DNA of 64,000 nucleotides. Origin: Chryseobacterium culicis (GTDB lineage Bacteria; Bacteroidota; Bacteroidia; Flavobacteriales; Weeksellaceae). Of the stretch, positions 7,851-16,800 are shown in pieces. How positions within the stretch are numbered: position 1 is the stretch's first letter; every line of letters begins with the position of its first letter. The DNA is taken from the NCBI RefSeq assembly GCF_002979755.1, contig NZ_PCPP01000001.1, positions 1,396,665-1,460,664 on the forward strand, in the 5' to 3' direction. The notes under the pieces were generated by a model. That model ran no database searches, was not told the origin of the DNA, and worked only from the letters and a program-made list of their open reading frames with translations. The translations under genes were made by a program, and so were the position numbers.

Positions 7851-8822
7851 TTATTTGTTGATAAATTTATTAGGATTATCCTGATGTACTTTCTGAAAAT
7901 CCTCTGCATTTTTTATTTCTTCTTTCAACCAGTTTTCAAAAGGAACTTTTTTCTCATTGTAATCTTCAATCGCATAAAATGTTTTACCATCTTCCGAAAC
8001 CAGGAATTTGAAGCGGTAAAGCATATCCAATTCCTTTTTCCTGTAATTGTAGGTGTTTACCTGATAATACGGAAAGTTTTCTTTGGGTCTTTCTACGATT
8101 TCAAAAAACAGATTCTTTTCATTTTCAGATAACTTATTGTAAAAATTTACATAATAAAGATCTGAAAGTTTTGTCTTCTGTCTTTCAAAGAACTGAAGAA
8201 TATTTTTTTCTTTTTCATTGTATTGAAAAGGATTCGGGTAATATTTTCCATCGATTTCAATGTCTTTCTCTGTTGATTTTGCCAATGGCTGAACAGTTTG
8301 TCCTTTTCCATTCATCACTCCCCATTTTCCGCCTACAATGGATCTGTGTTCGTCATTGGTTTTTTCCCAATCACAGCCGTCACAAAATGCAGCATATCCA
8401 TAATTAAAGGGTGATGCAAAATCATGTTCAGCTTCAATAACAATCTTTCCGTTTCGGTCTGCAAATCCTACTTTACCATTTTTAACCAATCTTCTCAATC
8501 CTTCAGAGAAATAATCAGCTCCATTGTCATAAAGAAAAGCTTTATACAGGAATTTTCCATTTTTATCATAGACATATCCCCATTCATTTTTCTCCGGTTT
8601 TTCGCCTTCTTTACTACCATCAAAAAGAATAGTTTCTCCTTCTACAGGATCTCCATCTTTAAGGAATGAAAAGATTTTGAACTGTGCAGGAACAATTATT
8701 TTTCCTGCTTTATTTTTTACCCCAACCAGAGAATCTTTGGATTTGAAATAATATAAAACTTCTTTTCCCTGAGAAAAAGAAAGCATTGGTATTAATATAA
8801 TGGTTACCAGTAGTCTTTTCAT
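7851..8822 (-). CDS. Exported WG-repeat protein
   Basis: About 323 residues from the ATG at 8822. I prefer this start to the in-frame ATG at 8867 because it gives a clean signal peptide (MKRLLVTIILIPMLSFSQG) and because the longer form would run through the purB terminator hairpin. The mature N-terminal half has degenerate WG-type repeats, such as VKNKAGKIIVPAQF, DRNGKIVIEAEHDF and GGKWGVMNGKG. The C-terminal half is charged and unrecognised. WG repeats form beta-rich scaffolds of unclear function. The gene sits between purB and yhcG with no functional link visible. Confidence 0.75.
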   Translation of the reverse strand: MKRLLVTIILIPMLSFSQGKEVLYYFKSKDSLVGVKNKAGKIIVPAQFKIFSFLKDGDPVEGETILFDGSKEGEKPEKNEWGYVYDKNGKFLYKAFLYDNGADYFSEGLRRLVKNGKVGFADRNGKIVIEAEHDFASPFNYGYAAFCDGCDWEKTNDEHRSIVGGKWGVMNGKGQTVQPLAKSTEKDIEIDGKYYPNPFQYNEKEKNILQFFERQKTKLSDLYYVNFYNKLSENEKNLFFEIVERPKENFPYYQVNTYNYRKKELDMLYRFKFLVSEDGKTFYAIEDYNEKKVPFENWLKEEIKNAEDFQKVHQDNPNKFINK

Positions 8823-8844
8823 ATTCGGTGAGATTGGAAATAAA

Positions 8845-8869
8845 ATATGCAGCCGAAAAGACTGCATAT
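8845..8869 (-). terminator. Rho-independent-like terminator after purB
   Basis: On the minus strand the perfect stem atatgcag/ctgcatat (arms 8862-8869 and 8845-8852) with a nine-base loop is followed by ttttatttcc. It begins five bases past the purB stop codon. Confidence 0.7.
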
Positions 8870-8873
8870 TGTT

Positions 8874-10301
8874 TTATACTTTAAGATCAGCTTCTAATCC
8901 TATTAAGTCTTTGTTTTGGTCTATAATCGGCTGTACTTCATTTTTGATGAATTCCTCCGTCTGGATTGGCGCGAAACCAATAAAGTTTTTAGGATCTAGA
9001 ACCTCCTTCAGTTTTGATTTGTCTAGTTTTAAAGAATCATCGTTTAAGATTCTTTCGATAAGATCATTCTCTTTACCTTCTTCTTTCACTTTCTTGGAAG
9101 CTTCCATCGAGTGAACTCTGATCACTTCGTGAATCTCCTGGCGGTCACCACCTGCTTTCACTTCTTCCATGATGATATATTCTGTCGCCATGAAAGGAAG
9201 TTCTTCCATAATATGTTTGTTGATTCTGTTTGGATATACAACAATTCCGTTCATGATGTTATTCCAGATCAATAGAATAGCATCAACCGCTAAAAATGCC
9301 TGTGGAATTGTCAATCTCTTGTTTGCAGAGTCATCTAATGTTCTTTCAAACCATTGTGTAGAAGCTACCATTGCAGAACTTGTTGTCAAAGACATTACGT
9401 ATTTTGCCAACGCCCCGATTCTTTCGCTTCTCATTGGGTTACGCTTGTATGCCATTGCAGATGAACCGATCTGGTTTTTTTCGAATGGTTCTTCAATTTC
9501 CTTAAGGTTTTGAAGTAAACGTAAATCATTTGTGAACTTGTGTGCAGATTGTGCAATATTTCCTAATAAAGCAACTACTTTCGCATCAATTTTTCTATCG
9601 TAAGTCTGTCCGGAAACTCCGAAAACTTTTTCGAAACCGAATCTTTTTGAAAGTTCTTTATCTAAGTGTTTTACTTTAGAATAATCTCCGTTGAAAAGTT
9701 CAAGGAAACTTGCAGCAGTTCCTGTAGTTCCTTTTACGCCTCTGAAACGAAGAGTTTCAAGGAAGAAATCCAATTCTTCGATATCAAGAACCAAACTCTG
9801 TAACCAAAGTGTTGCTCTTTTTCCTACCGTTGTCAACTGAGCCGGCTGGAAGTGTGTGAATCCTAAAGTAGGAAGATCTTTATACTGAATCGCAAAATCC
9901 GAAAGATTCTTCATCACGTTCACCAACTTTTTCTTTAGGATTAAAAGTCCGTCACGGATCTGAATTAAATCTGTATTGTCTCCTACAAAAGCTGAAGTTG
10001 CTCCAAGGTGGATAATTCCTTTTGCTGAAGGCGCCACATCACCATAGGCGTGAACGTGAGCCATTACATCATGACGGAATTTTTTTTCGTACTCTGCTGC
10101 TTTTACGTAATCGATATTTTCAGCATTAGCTTTCAATTCTGCAATCTGCTCATCTGTGATATCAAGACCAAGATCTTTTTCGATCTCAGCAAGAGCTATC
10201 CAAAGCTTTCTCCAATTCTGGAATTTGTTATTGTGTGAGAAGTTAAATAACATTTCTTCACTGGAGTAGCGTTCTTCCAATGGATTTTTGTAGGAATTCA
10301 T
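8874..10301 (-). CDS. purB: Adenylosuccinate lyase
   Basis: 475 residues, the normal length. It removes fumarate from SAICAR and from adenylosuccinate, two steps of purine synthesis. The fumarase/aspartase superfamily signature SSAMAYKRNPMRSERI lies near residue 282 and holds the flexible catalytic-Ser loop. The His region LGATSAFVGDNTD is near residue 98 and GFTHFQPAQ near 148. It is close to purL but separated by its own terminator and two other genes, so it is not in one operon with it. Confidence 0.96.
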   Translation of the reverse strand: MNSYKNPLEERYSSEEMLFNFSHNNKFQNWRKLWIALAEIEKDLGLDITDEQIAELKANAENIDYVKAAEYEKKFRHDVMAHVHAYGDVAPSAKGIIHLGATSAFVGDNTDLIQIRDGLLILKKKLVNVMKNLSDFAIQYKDLPTLGFTHFQPAQLTTVGKRATLWLQSLVLDIEELDFFLETLRFRGVKGTTGTAASFLELFNGDYSKVKHLDKELSKRFGFEKVFGVSGQTYDRKIDAKVVALLGNIAQSAHKFTNDLRLLQNLKEIEEPFEKNQIGSSAMAYKRNPMRSERIGALAKYVMSLTTSSAMVASTQWFERTLDDSANKRLTIPQAFLAVDAILLIWNNIMNGIVVYPNRINKHIMEELPFMATEYIIMEEVKAGGDRQEIHEVIRVHSMEASKKVKEEGKENDLIERILNDDSLKLDKSKLKEVLDPKNFIGFAPIQTEEFIKNEVQPIIDQNKDLIGLEADLKV

Positions 10302-10389
10302 TCGTTCTTTTACTTTTTAGATGTACAAAAATACAGTTTTTCGGTGAGAGATAAAAATCCTGTTTTGATGATTTTCATTCATGATTTTA

Positions 10390-10600
10390 CTTATACTTTT
10401 GTCTTGAAACAAAAGTATACAAAAGTTCAAGACTGGAATCATCCGCTAAAAATTTAAATGTACTCCTAAAATTTCCAAACTCGCATGGATCATTTGGCTC
10501 TGCTTCGGCTCTGAGTAAGCTCCATGCTCAGACAGTGGAAATTTTTTAACGGATTACATCCAAATTTTCTTAACGCTCCTGATTCCTAAGTCGATTGATA
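10390..10600. repeat. Dispersed intergenic repeat with palindromic left end
   Basis: The block starts with the palindrome atacttttgt-cttga-acaaaagtat. A long imperfect hairpin follows, from aaaatttccaaactcgcatgg to ccatgctcagacagtggaaa, enclosing a small ctctgcttcggctctgag hairpin. A degraded copy of the left part recurs in the same orientation at 10973-11027. I recall very similar blocks as genus-wide repeats in Chryseobacterium. This accounts for most of the 10302-10636 gap. Confidence 0.65.
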
Positions 10601-10636
10601 AGCAGCACATCCTATTCAAGCATGTTTTTTATAAGC

Positions 10637-10927
10637 TTAACATTGAATTGTTGACATTGCATAGATTAAATAGACTACCGGTATTGCAATCAACAATCCA
10701 AGAACATTTAAAAACAACAGGGCTATCTTTTTACTGCGTTCTTTAAAGAAAGTCAGAATTGCAGGGATTAACGATAAATTCCCAACAGTTAAGAAAAGAA
10801 CAATATCCATCCCCGATTGGAATAATGATTTACTATCCATAATCATGATAATATTTATGGGAAGAATAACAAGATTTAAAGCAATGATAAGAATTGCCAG
10901 TGTATAGTTTATTTTGGAGAGGATCAT
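10637..10927 (-). CDS. Small membrane protein of unknown function
   Basis: 96 residues from the ATG at 10927; an ATG at 10966 would add 13 polar residues and is less likely. Three hydrophobic helices are visible (YTLAILIIALNLVILPINII, then MDIVLFLTVGNLSLIPAILTF, then IALLFLNVLGLLIAIPVVYLI), with a short basic FKERSKK loop between the second and third. I do not recognise the family. It lies alone between two same-oriented copies of a dispersed repeat, so it may be part of a recently assembled accessory segment. Confidence 0.5.
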   Translation of the reverse strand: MILSKINYTLAILIIALNLVILPINIIMIMDSKSLFQSGMDIVLFLTVGNLSLIPAILTFFKERSKKIALLFLNVLGLLIAIPVVYLIYAMSTIQC

Positions 10928-10972
10928 GGTTATTGTTATATACTCACAAAAGTAAGGATTTCTCATTTATCC

Positions 10973-11027
10973 TTTTACCATGAAGAAAAATAGACAAAAG
11001 GTCAGAACGGGAATCATCTGCTAAAAA
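10973..11027. repeat. Degraded partial copy of the 10390 repeat
   Basis: The part gacaaaaggtcagaac...gggaatcatctgctaaaaa aligns with caaaagttcaagact...ggaatcatccgctaaaaat of the 10390-10600 block, with several changes. It runs into the terminator of the downstream peptide gene. Confidence 0.5.
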
Positions 11028-11053
11028 AGGCTGCTCCATTTCTGAAGCAGCCT
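11023..11053 (-). terminator. Terminator of the double-glycine peptide gene
   Basis: On the minus strand the perfect 8-bp stem aggctgct/agcagcct (11053-11046 and 11035-11028), with a ten-base loop, is followed by a run of T (11028-11023). It lies 29 bases after the stop of the peptide gene at 11082-11222. Confidence 0.8.
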
Positions 11054-11081
11054 GTTCTTTACATTATTGTCATGAATCAGA

Positions 11082-11222
11082 TTAATCAATAAGTCCGCAT
11101 GGTGATCCCACAGAAATACATTTTTTCACAAATGAACACCAGAAATATCCTGGCAGACACATTGGGATACCTCCCTGAACTGTTTTTAATTCTCTTTTTG
11201 AAAGTTTTCTTAGGTTTTTCAT
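11082..11222 (-). CDS. Cys-rich double-glycine-leader (bacteriocin-like) peptide
   Basis: A 46-codon gene read directly from the minus strand. The leader MKNLRKLSKRELKTVQGG ends in a Gly-Gly site (residues 17-18), with the basic LKK/LSKRELK pattern of peptides cleaved by C39-peptidase ABC exporters and typical of the Chryseobacterium 'bacteriocin-like' peptides I recall. The mature part would be 28 residues (Ile19 to Asp46) with four Cys at 22, 29, 35 and 42, enough for two disulfides or for modification. It has a good terminator at 11023-11053. No exporter, immunity or modifying gene is recognisable nearby. Antimicrobial activity is inference only. Confidence 0.75.
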   Translation of the reverse strand: MKNLRKLSKRELKTVQGGIPMCLPGYFWCSFVKKCISVGSPCGLID

Positions 11223-11340
11223 AATACTAATTTTTTGATTTTTTTCCTACTCTATATGCTTTTCGGATTACGCTTTAATTTGGTAACACCAATATACATT
11301 TTTTTCAGATATAAAAATATAACCTATTCATTTTATACTA

Positions 11341-11608
11341 CTTATATCACCCTATAACCTTCTACCCCCTTCACCAACCCCCTCTACCCCCTTAGGTAAG
11401 GGGCTATACCCTGTTAAACAAGTGGGTAAAGGGAGTTCATTAAGGGACTAAAGCCTCTTTGATAAGGGTATAGAGACCGTTAACCAAGGGGTTGTAGACC
11501 GTTGAGAAAGGGGTTATAGCCACTTATTGAAGTGGGTATAGAGGGTTATGGAAGTGGCTGGAGGGACTTCTGAAGTAGGTAGAGACGGTTAGAAAGTGGT
11601 AATTGGTA
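11341..11608. repeat. Array of ~22-bp degenerate units diverging from a dyad
   Basis: From about 11395 rightward ten units of mostly 22 bp (range 17-23) can be laid end to end with the loose consensus nnnaaGGGGnTATAGagnCGTTA. Clear ones are 11461-11482, 11483-11504, 11505-11526 and 11527-11548. Left of 11394 the same unit occurs about twice on the opposite strand (tgaagggggtagaaggttat). The junction cccctta-gg-taagggg is a perfect dyad (11387-11402). The period is not a multiple of three and all frames have stops, so it is not coding. It lies 119 bp upstream of the start of the peptide gene at 11082-11222. I see nothing else in 11609-11792. Confidence 0.75.
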
Positions 11609-11792
11609 TTTTATACAAAGTGAGAGACTTTTATTATGGATATAAGTGTAGACCATTATACAACACCAACTCCTTTATTTTCCTTTTAAAATATCCAATA
11701 AAAAAATAAAGTACAATTGAAAATAACAGTACAATTCCTACTGTGAAATAAGTTTGAAAAGGAATTTTGTGACTGCTCGCTATTGCCATTAA

Positions 11793-12212
11793 TCAAAAAA
11801 GACAAAAATTAAAAAAGAAATAATACAAATGGCTTGCAATATGTTGAGTATGATTTTCATTTATTGATATTAATCTAGTATATTTTTTATCCAAAAAGAA
11901 TAAGGTTGCTGGGACAATATCAGTACCACAACAAAAAAAAATAATTTTAAAAGATAAATTCTCTTTCCTATAAATAAAAATAATATAATACATATAGGAA
12001 AGCAATATTGGTATTAAGTATACCATAATCATCATATTAATTATTGCATCATTACTGTTTCCCATTTTATAAACATCAATAAATCTATCCAGTTTAAAAA
12101 CATTGTAATATACTATTAGGAAATATATAAGATTTATGCTGAAAACGATTAATGTATGAAACAAAAATCTAGCTATCAGTTTTAGAATAAGGTGAATATT
12201 GAGTGGTATCAT
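11793..12212 (-). CDS. Predicted membrane protein, orphan in the RHS-flanking zone
   Basis: 139 residues starting MIPLNIHLILKLIARFLF, with about four hydrophobic segments (LIVFSINLIYFLIVYY, MMIMVYLIPILLSYMYYIIFIY, IIFFCCGTDIVPATLFFL and a phenylalanine-rich C-terminus). Base composition is clearly more AT-rich than nearby housekeeping genes. I know no family. Its position downstream of the RHS operon, among orphan small genes, fits an orphan immunity or cargo gene, but this is only context. It could also be a spurious AT-rich reading frame. Confidence 0.45.
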   Translation of the reverse strand: MIPLNIHLILKLIARFLFHTLIVFSINLIYFLIVYYNVFKLDRFIDVYKMGNSNDAIINMMIMVYLIPILLSYMYYIIFIYRKENLSFKIIFFCCGTDIVPATLFFLDKKYTRLISINENHTQHIASHLYYFFFNFCLF

Positions 12213-12329
12213 GATTTATGTTATAGTGAGATTGAAAAGTATACTCAAGAATTATACAATTTTAAAAATGAATATTAATATATTATGTTCATTTTATAAT
12301 TTTCAAGTTTTTATTGTACATATCATAAA

Positions 12330-12545
12330 TTACTTTAGTATTGTTTTTTTATAAACAGTAAAGTAAGTAACGTCTTTATTCTTCACTATAGAATCTCCTA
12401 TTTTAATTAATGAAATTATTTTTAAATCTTACAAATAAATTTTATTACCATCTGATGATTTGACAATATTAAAATGAGTCATAAGGTCATATGAGTTTGA
12501 AATAACTTGTCCATTACATTGCTGATTAAAATATTTATATTTATG
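12330..12545 (-). pseudogene. Decayed C-terminal gene fragment
   Basis: One minus-strand frame is open from the module boundary near 12545 to a TAA at 12330-12332 except for a single internal TAA (around 12433). The translation looks like real protein: a part with HKYKYFNQQCNGQ and FNIVKSSDGNKIYL, then after the stop DLKIISLIKIGDSIVKNKD and YFTVYKKTILK. There is no start codon at its upstream edge, where it abuts the ~130-bp terminator/REP module. I read it as the tail of a former small exported protein gene. The family is not named. Confidence 0.5.
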
Positions 12546-12672
12546 AAGCAAAGTTGCTTTTTATTCAAAGTTTAAAAGTAGTAAAACTTATAGTATAAAC
12601 AAACCCCTGCAAGAGTGCAAGGGTTGTTATTTATTCTGTCGTGGACACGAGCAGCATGCTCGCGCCAGCGGG
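12543..12672 (-). repeat. Terminator/REP module, copy A
   Basis: About 130 bp (atgaagcaaagttg to gccagcgggcg) that recur at 13159-13290 with roughly 80% identity by eye. The module contains a terminator-like hairpin aacccctgca/tgcaagggtt (12602-12611 and 12616-12625), followed on the minus strand by tttgttt, and a 27-bp REP-like imperfect palindrome at 12643-12669 (ggacacgagc ... gcgccagc). It lies 12 bp past the stop of the gene at 12685-13005. Confidence 0.8.
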
Positions 12673-12684
12673 CGTACAAGATAA

Positions 12685-13005
12685 TTAGAAATAAAAATGT
12701 ATGCTGGTTCCATATGACAAAGCCAATTCAAACATTCTATTAATTTCATTTGAGCTATTAGAATTTTTCTTTAACTCATTCAATGAATTATATATAGAAT
12801 CTAAATTTGTAATATGCTCATCTTCAAAATCATCAATATTGCTATTGGATATTTTATTAATTAGAATAAAGATACCTCTATCCCATAATTTCTTAAATTC
12901 ACCATTCGTTATACTTAATTCTACAATCTGATCTGAACCTGCAACATCATAATCCAATGCAATTTCAGCTTCTTTATTCTTGGGTACAATAATTTTTTTT
13001 GACAT
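12685..13005 (-). CDS. Small acidic protein, candidate orphan immunity protein
   Basis: 106 residues, soluble and acidic, with no signal peptide. It begins MSKKIIVPKNKEAEIALDYD and has a central run of acidic and Asn-rich helix (SNSNIDDFEDEHITNLDSIY). No known family is recognised. It is downstream of the RHS operon and is followed by the same 3' module as that operon, the arrangement expected of an immunity or cargo gene left over after an RHS tip exchange. No toxin remnant directly precedes it. The function is inferred from position only. Confidence 0.55.
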   Translation of the reverse strand: MSKKIIVPKNKEAEIALDYDVAGSDQIVELSITNGEFKKLWDRGIFILINKISNSNIDDFEDEHITNLDSIYNSLNELKKNSNSSNEINRMFELALSYGTSIHFYF

Positions 13006-13064
13006 ATTTACTCAATATTATTACAAAGAGTTAATTGATTATATTAACTTTGACTTCTTCTCTT

Positions 13065-13091
13065 GCTGGCGCGAGCTTCTCGTTCGTGTCC
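13065..13091 (-). repeat. REP-like palindrome, inverted copy
   Basis: The reverse complement of these 27 bases starts ggacacgaacg and ends gctcgcgccagc, matching the palindromes inside the modules at 12643-12669 and 13260-13286. It sits alone, without the rest of the module, just upstream of the gene at 12685-13005. Confidence 0.75.
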
Positions 13092-13158
13092 CTGTCTTAA
13101 TTATTAAGTTTACATATATAGATTCTCAGAATTCAATTATAGATTAAGCTTCTGCGGA

Positions 13159-13290
13159 ATGAAGCAAAGTTGTTTTTTATTCAAGGTTTAAAAGTAGTAG
13201 AACTCATATTATAAAACAAACCCTTACACAAATGCAAGGGTTGTTATTTATTCTAGCGTGGACACGAGCGAGACGCTTGCGCCAGCAGGT
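13159..13290 (-). repeat. Terminator/REP module, copy B (end of RHS operon)
   Basis: Second copy of the module at 12543-12672. Its hairpin, with right arm tgcaagggtt (13233-13242), is followed on the minus strand by a T-rich tract, and its REP palindrome is at 13260-13286. It lies about 100 bp after the last gene of the RHS operon and probably ends its transcription. The region 13291-13394 shows nothing further. Confidence 0.8.
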
Positions 13291-13394
13291 GATTTTTTGC
13301 ATCAAATTGAATGATCTACTGCTGCGTATTATACGCTTTTATAAAAATAATTAAAATCACAAACAATTTCTATAGATAATAATTACATAAAAAA

Positions 13395-13856
13395 CTATCC
13401 TTTTATAAATATATAATTTGACTTGTATAATTTAAAATCACTGTCTTTTTCTATACGTGATATTGTTTTTCGAATGTATTGAGGAAGTTCATTTTTACGA
13501 ATATAATTTACCACAGGAGCATCCTTATCATACAAAATAATAAAAGAGTTTTTTGGCTTTACAATCTTCAAAAAGGTACTATAAACGTCAATTGTATAGT
13601 CCGAAAAATTATCATCATTAAGCCATTCCAATAAACTAAAATCTCCTTTTTTTGAAAAATATGATTTATAATCTTCTTTTTTACTTTTGCTGAGCCAAAC
13701 TATTAGATCTTCATCATATTCATTATATAATGAAACTGTTTTTAATTCTATAATTTTATTATCTAACTGATAAACAGATTTATCTTGATTTATTAAATTA
13801 TTTTGAGAAAAAAATAATTGAGAACAAAATACAGTTGAAAATATTATTTGTTTCAT
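13395..13856 (-). CDS. Exported protein, candidate immunity partner of the RHS toxin
   Basis: 153 residues starting with a probable signal peptide (MKQIIFSTVFCSQLFFSQ). The mature part is charged and aromatic, without membrane helices, and contains LIVWLSKSKKEDYKSYFSKK. Its ATG is only two bases after the stop of the RHS gene, so it is cotranscribed and probably coupled. An immunity protein directly after the variable tip of an RHS protein is the usual arrangement. Here the toxin is itself Sec-exported, so an exported inhibitor makes sense. I recognise no family, and the immunity role is inference. Confidence 0.6.
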   Translation of the reverse strand: MKQIIFSTVFCSQLFFSQNNLINQDKSVYQLDNKIIELKTVSLYNEYDEDLIVWLSKSKKEDYKSYFSKKGDFSLLEWLNDDNFSDYTIDVYSTFLKIVKPKNSFIILYDKDAPVVNYIRKNELPQYIRKTISRIEKDSDFKLYKSNYIFIKG

Positions 13857-13858
13857 TT

Positions 13859-16800
13859 TTATCTATTTATATTGTTTTTTGTTTCTTCAGTGGATTTGTT
13901 AATAATTCTTTTTAAATTTTGGTTTCCTTCAGTAAAAGATGTTTTACCATTAGAATCTGTAACAGCTCCTGCTTTTATATGTCTCCATCCATTTAAATCT
14001 TTAGGATTTCTAATGTAAAGTAAAGCATGTCCAAACATTTCATGAGATACATTAAGGGATCTTCGAGTTTCATCTAAATTGGCATTTGTATATACTTGAA
14101 CATTTTCATTTGTCGAAGAAAATAGATTTTTAGGATCATTAGGAATTATCGTTTGTCCTAAAAGCCCAACTTCTACACTACCATCTTTATTGATCTCAAC
14201 CTCCCCCATTTGCCGGGTTTTATTTTCGCCATTTCTAATATAAGTAATTTCATCTGCAATTGAATACTCAACAGTAATATCTGAGTTAACCATTTCTTTT
14301 AATGAATTAAAGTTTCCACTGTCACTATTATAAGAATTTATTAGCTCTTTATCAATATTACCATCTTTATCAAATTGTACATATTCCCTATCTTCAGATC
14401 TCAATGTATTTTTAATAGCGGTCATTGCTCCTTCACTTGTTGGTTTAACAGTTTCTGGTGCCATTCCATCTGGATCAATAAATCTAATAGGGTTATTAAA
14501 AGCATAGTTATAAGGACTATGACGTCTCATTTTTTCCGCCAACGGATCTACTACACCCCATCTTCCCATATCCGGCATATAAAACCTCGCTCCATAATCA
14601 TACATTCCACTTTCCTGAAGTTCTTTGCCATTGTACTTGTAATTATAGGGAACTCCTTCAAAAGGAGCTGGTATAATAGGACCCTCCTGATGTTTTAATC
14701 CAAAAGGATAATAGTTATTGGCATCAATGACCTCAGTTCCTCCGCTGCCATTATTCCTGTAACTCACCCTTACATTTCCTAAATGGTCTGTATAATTGTA
14801 AATATACTTATTTTCAGTGAAATCATAATAGCCTTCGGAGGTAGGTACAAATTTCAATGCAGGAATGGTATAAAGGGATGCTGAAATATCATATCCATGT
14901 CTGTTATCATACTGGAACCCGTCAAGATAATTAGTTTCTATTGTTCCATTATTATTATATATCTTAGAGACTTTCGTGCCATCTGCTTTGTAGATATAGC
15001 TGGTAGTAGACTTATCTATGATACCTGCGTTAATCCCAACATAATTTGGAAGATTAAGATAATTATAGCTTATCTTCATTTTTCTGTCAGGATGATCGGT
15101 CATATTCCCATTAGGATTATAGGCCATGGTTCCCTGTAAGGCATTGTATCCTGACCTGTTATTAAGGACGCCTGGAGGAAGAGTAATTTTGTCTAAGGTA
15201 TTACTTTTATCTCCATTCTGATAATTATAGATCAGATCATCAATCTTCTCCGCAGTCGTTCCTCCGGAAACAGGCCATGAAAATCTTTTTAAGCTTTTTA
15301 TATTACCATTGAGATCATAGCTCAGCTCTTCGTTAAAATAATTATTTTGAGCAACTGAAGAATTGGGCTCGGAATATGCTCCTTTTAATAGTCTGTTTAA
15401 GGAGTCATACTGATAATTATATCTTTTCAAACCCTCTGCACTGGAAATATTCCAATCAATCTCAGTGATATTTCCATTAAACCTTCCGGATGAAGTATTG
15501 GTATAAACAGGATTGTTATACTTCATCTCGTAGCCAAATAATTTTCCGTTCAGATTGGCAGGATCATTAACTTTTGTCATCCAGCCTCTGATATTGTATT
15601 GATAATCTATGGTCTGTAATGGAGATGCAGCAACTGTTCCCCCTACTTTCTTAGATTCCAGCTGGGAAATTTCATTATACTTATTCTGAACAAGGTATTC
15701 AACAAGGTTGCTGTCAATCTGATGGGTATGGGTAAGAAGCCTATTCTGCGAATCATAGGTGAATTTTTCTACGATACTTCTTTCAGTATCTGTACCAAGC
15801 CTTCTATGATAGGTATTGGTCTGGAGAATAACTCCGGTAAAATCAAGCTTATTGTTGATCACAGTATAGCCTCCCAAATAGTTGTTGCTTCTTGATCCGA
15901 TGGTTCTTCCTTTGGTATCATACCAGATGAAGTTCTGCGTCCATCTGTCATCTTCTATATTTTTGATATAGGAAGCGGTAGGAAGTCCCTTGGTAGTTTG
16001 TGGATCAGCAGGATTATCTGTAAGAAGAGGCTGGGAAAATACATTGGTTACCGCAGAGGAACCTGCCGGATAAGTATCATAGTAGGAAACTGTTAATAAT
16101 TTAGTGACAGAACCCGGATAGCTGGCAGAACCATTGTCATAATAGACACCTAACCCGCTGTTGGTAAACCCTACGGTAGAGGATCTGGTTACGTTATTAC
16201 TCCCTTTAGCATCTGTTGATACCTGTTCTGCAACTCTTCCTGCACTGCCATAAGTCTGGGAGCTGGTATATATTCCGGTGTAAGCAGCTCTTCCAAATTG
16301 GTCATATTTAGTGAAAAACCACTGTTTTAAAGCTCCCATGACAGCATCCTGGGTCATGATCAACCTGTCCTGTTTGTCGTACACCATATATTCCCAACCT
16401 TTACCGGGAAGCTTCTTTTCTACCAGACGGTTTCTTCCGTCATATTTATACTGATAGCATAAATCGTTAAGCACGGTATTGGGATCTGCTTCTAAAACCG
16501 CTTTGGGAGGAATCACATAAGCTAATTGGTCATAATCATTATAAACATAATAGGTATCTGCATTTTCGCCAGCACTGATTACTTTTCTGACTAATACAAC
16601 CTGACCCTGACCGTTTTTAAACTCAATAGTTGAGCTCCCGTCTTCATCGGTAACTGTATTTTTATATAGCTGTCCTAGTCCATAGGAGCCTGATAAGTTC
16701 AGAATGGAGGTAAAAGTGGTATGATTGAAAGTAGCAGTATATTTTTTAACCTCACCAATGATATTGGTATCATACCCAAATTGTAAAGGTTTGTTATCCC

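Noticed and set aside
11341-11608. CRISPR array from the 22-bp periodicity
   Set aside because: Units are contiguous and degenerate with no spacer/repeat alternation, the orientation flips at the centre, and no cas genes are present.
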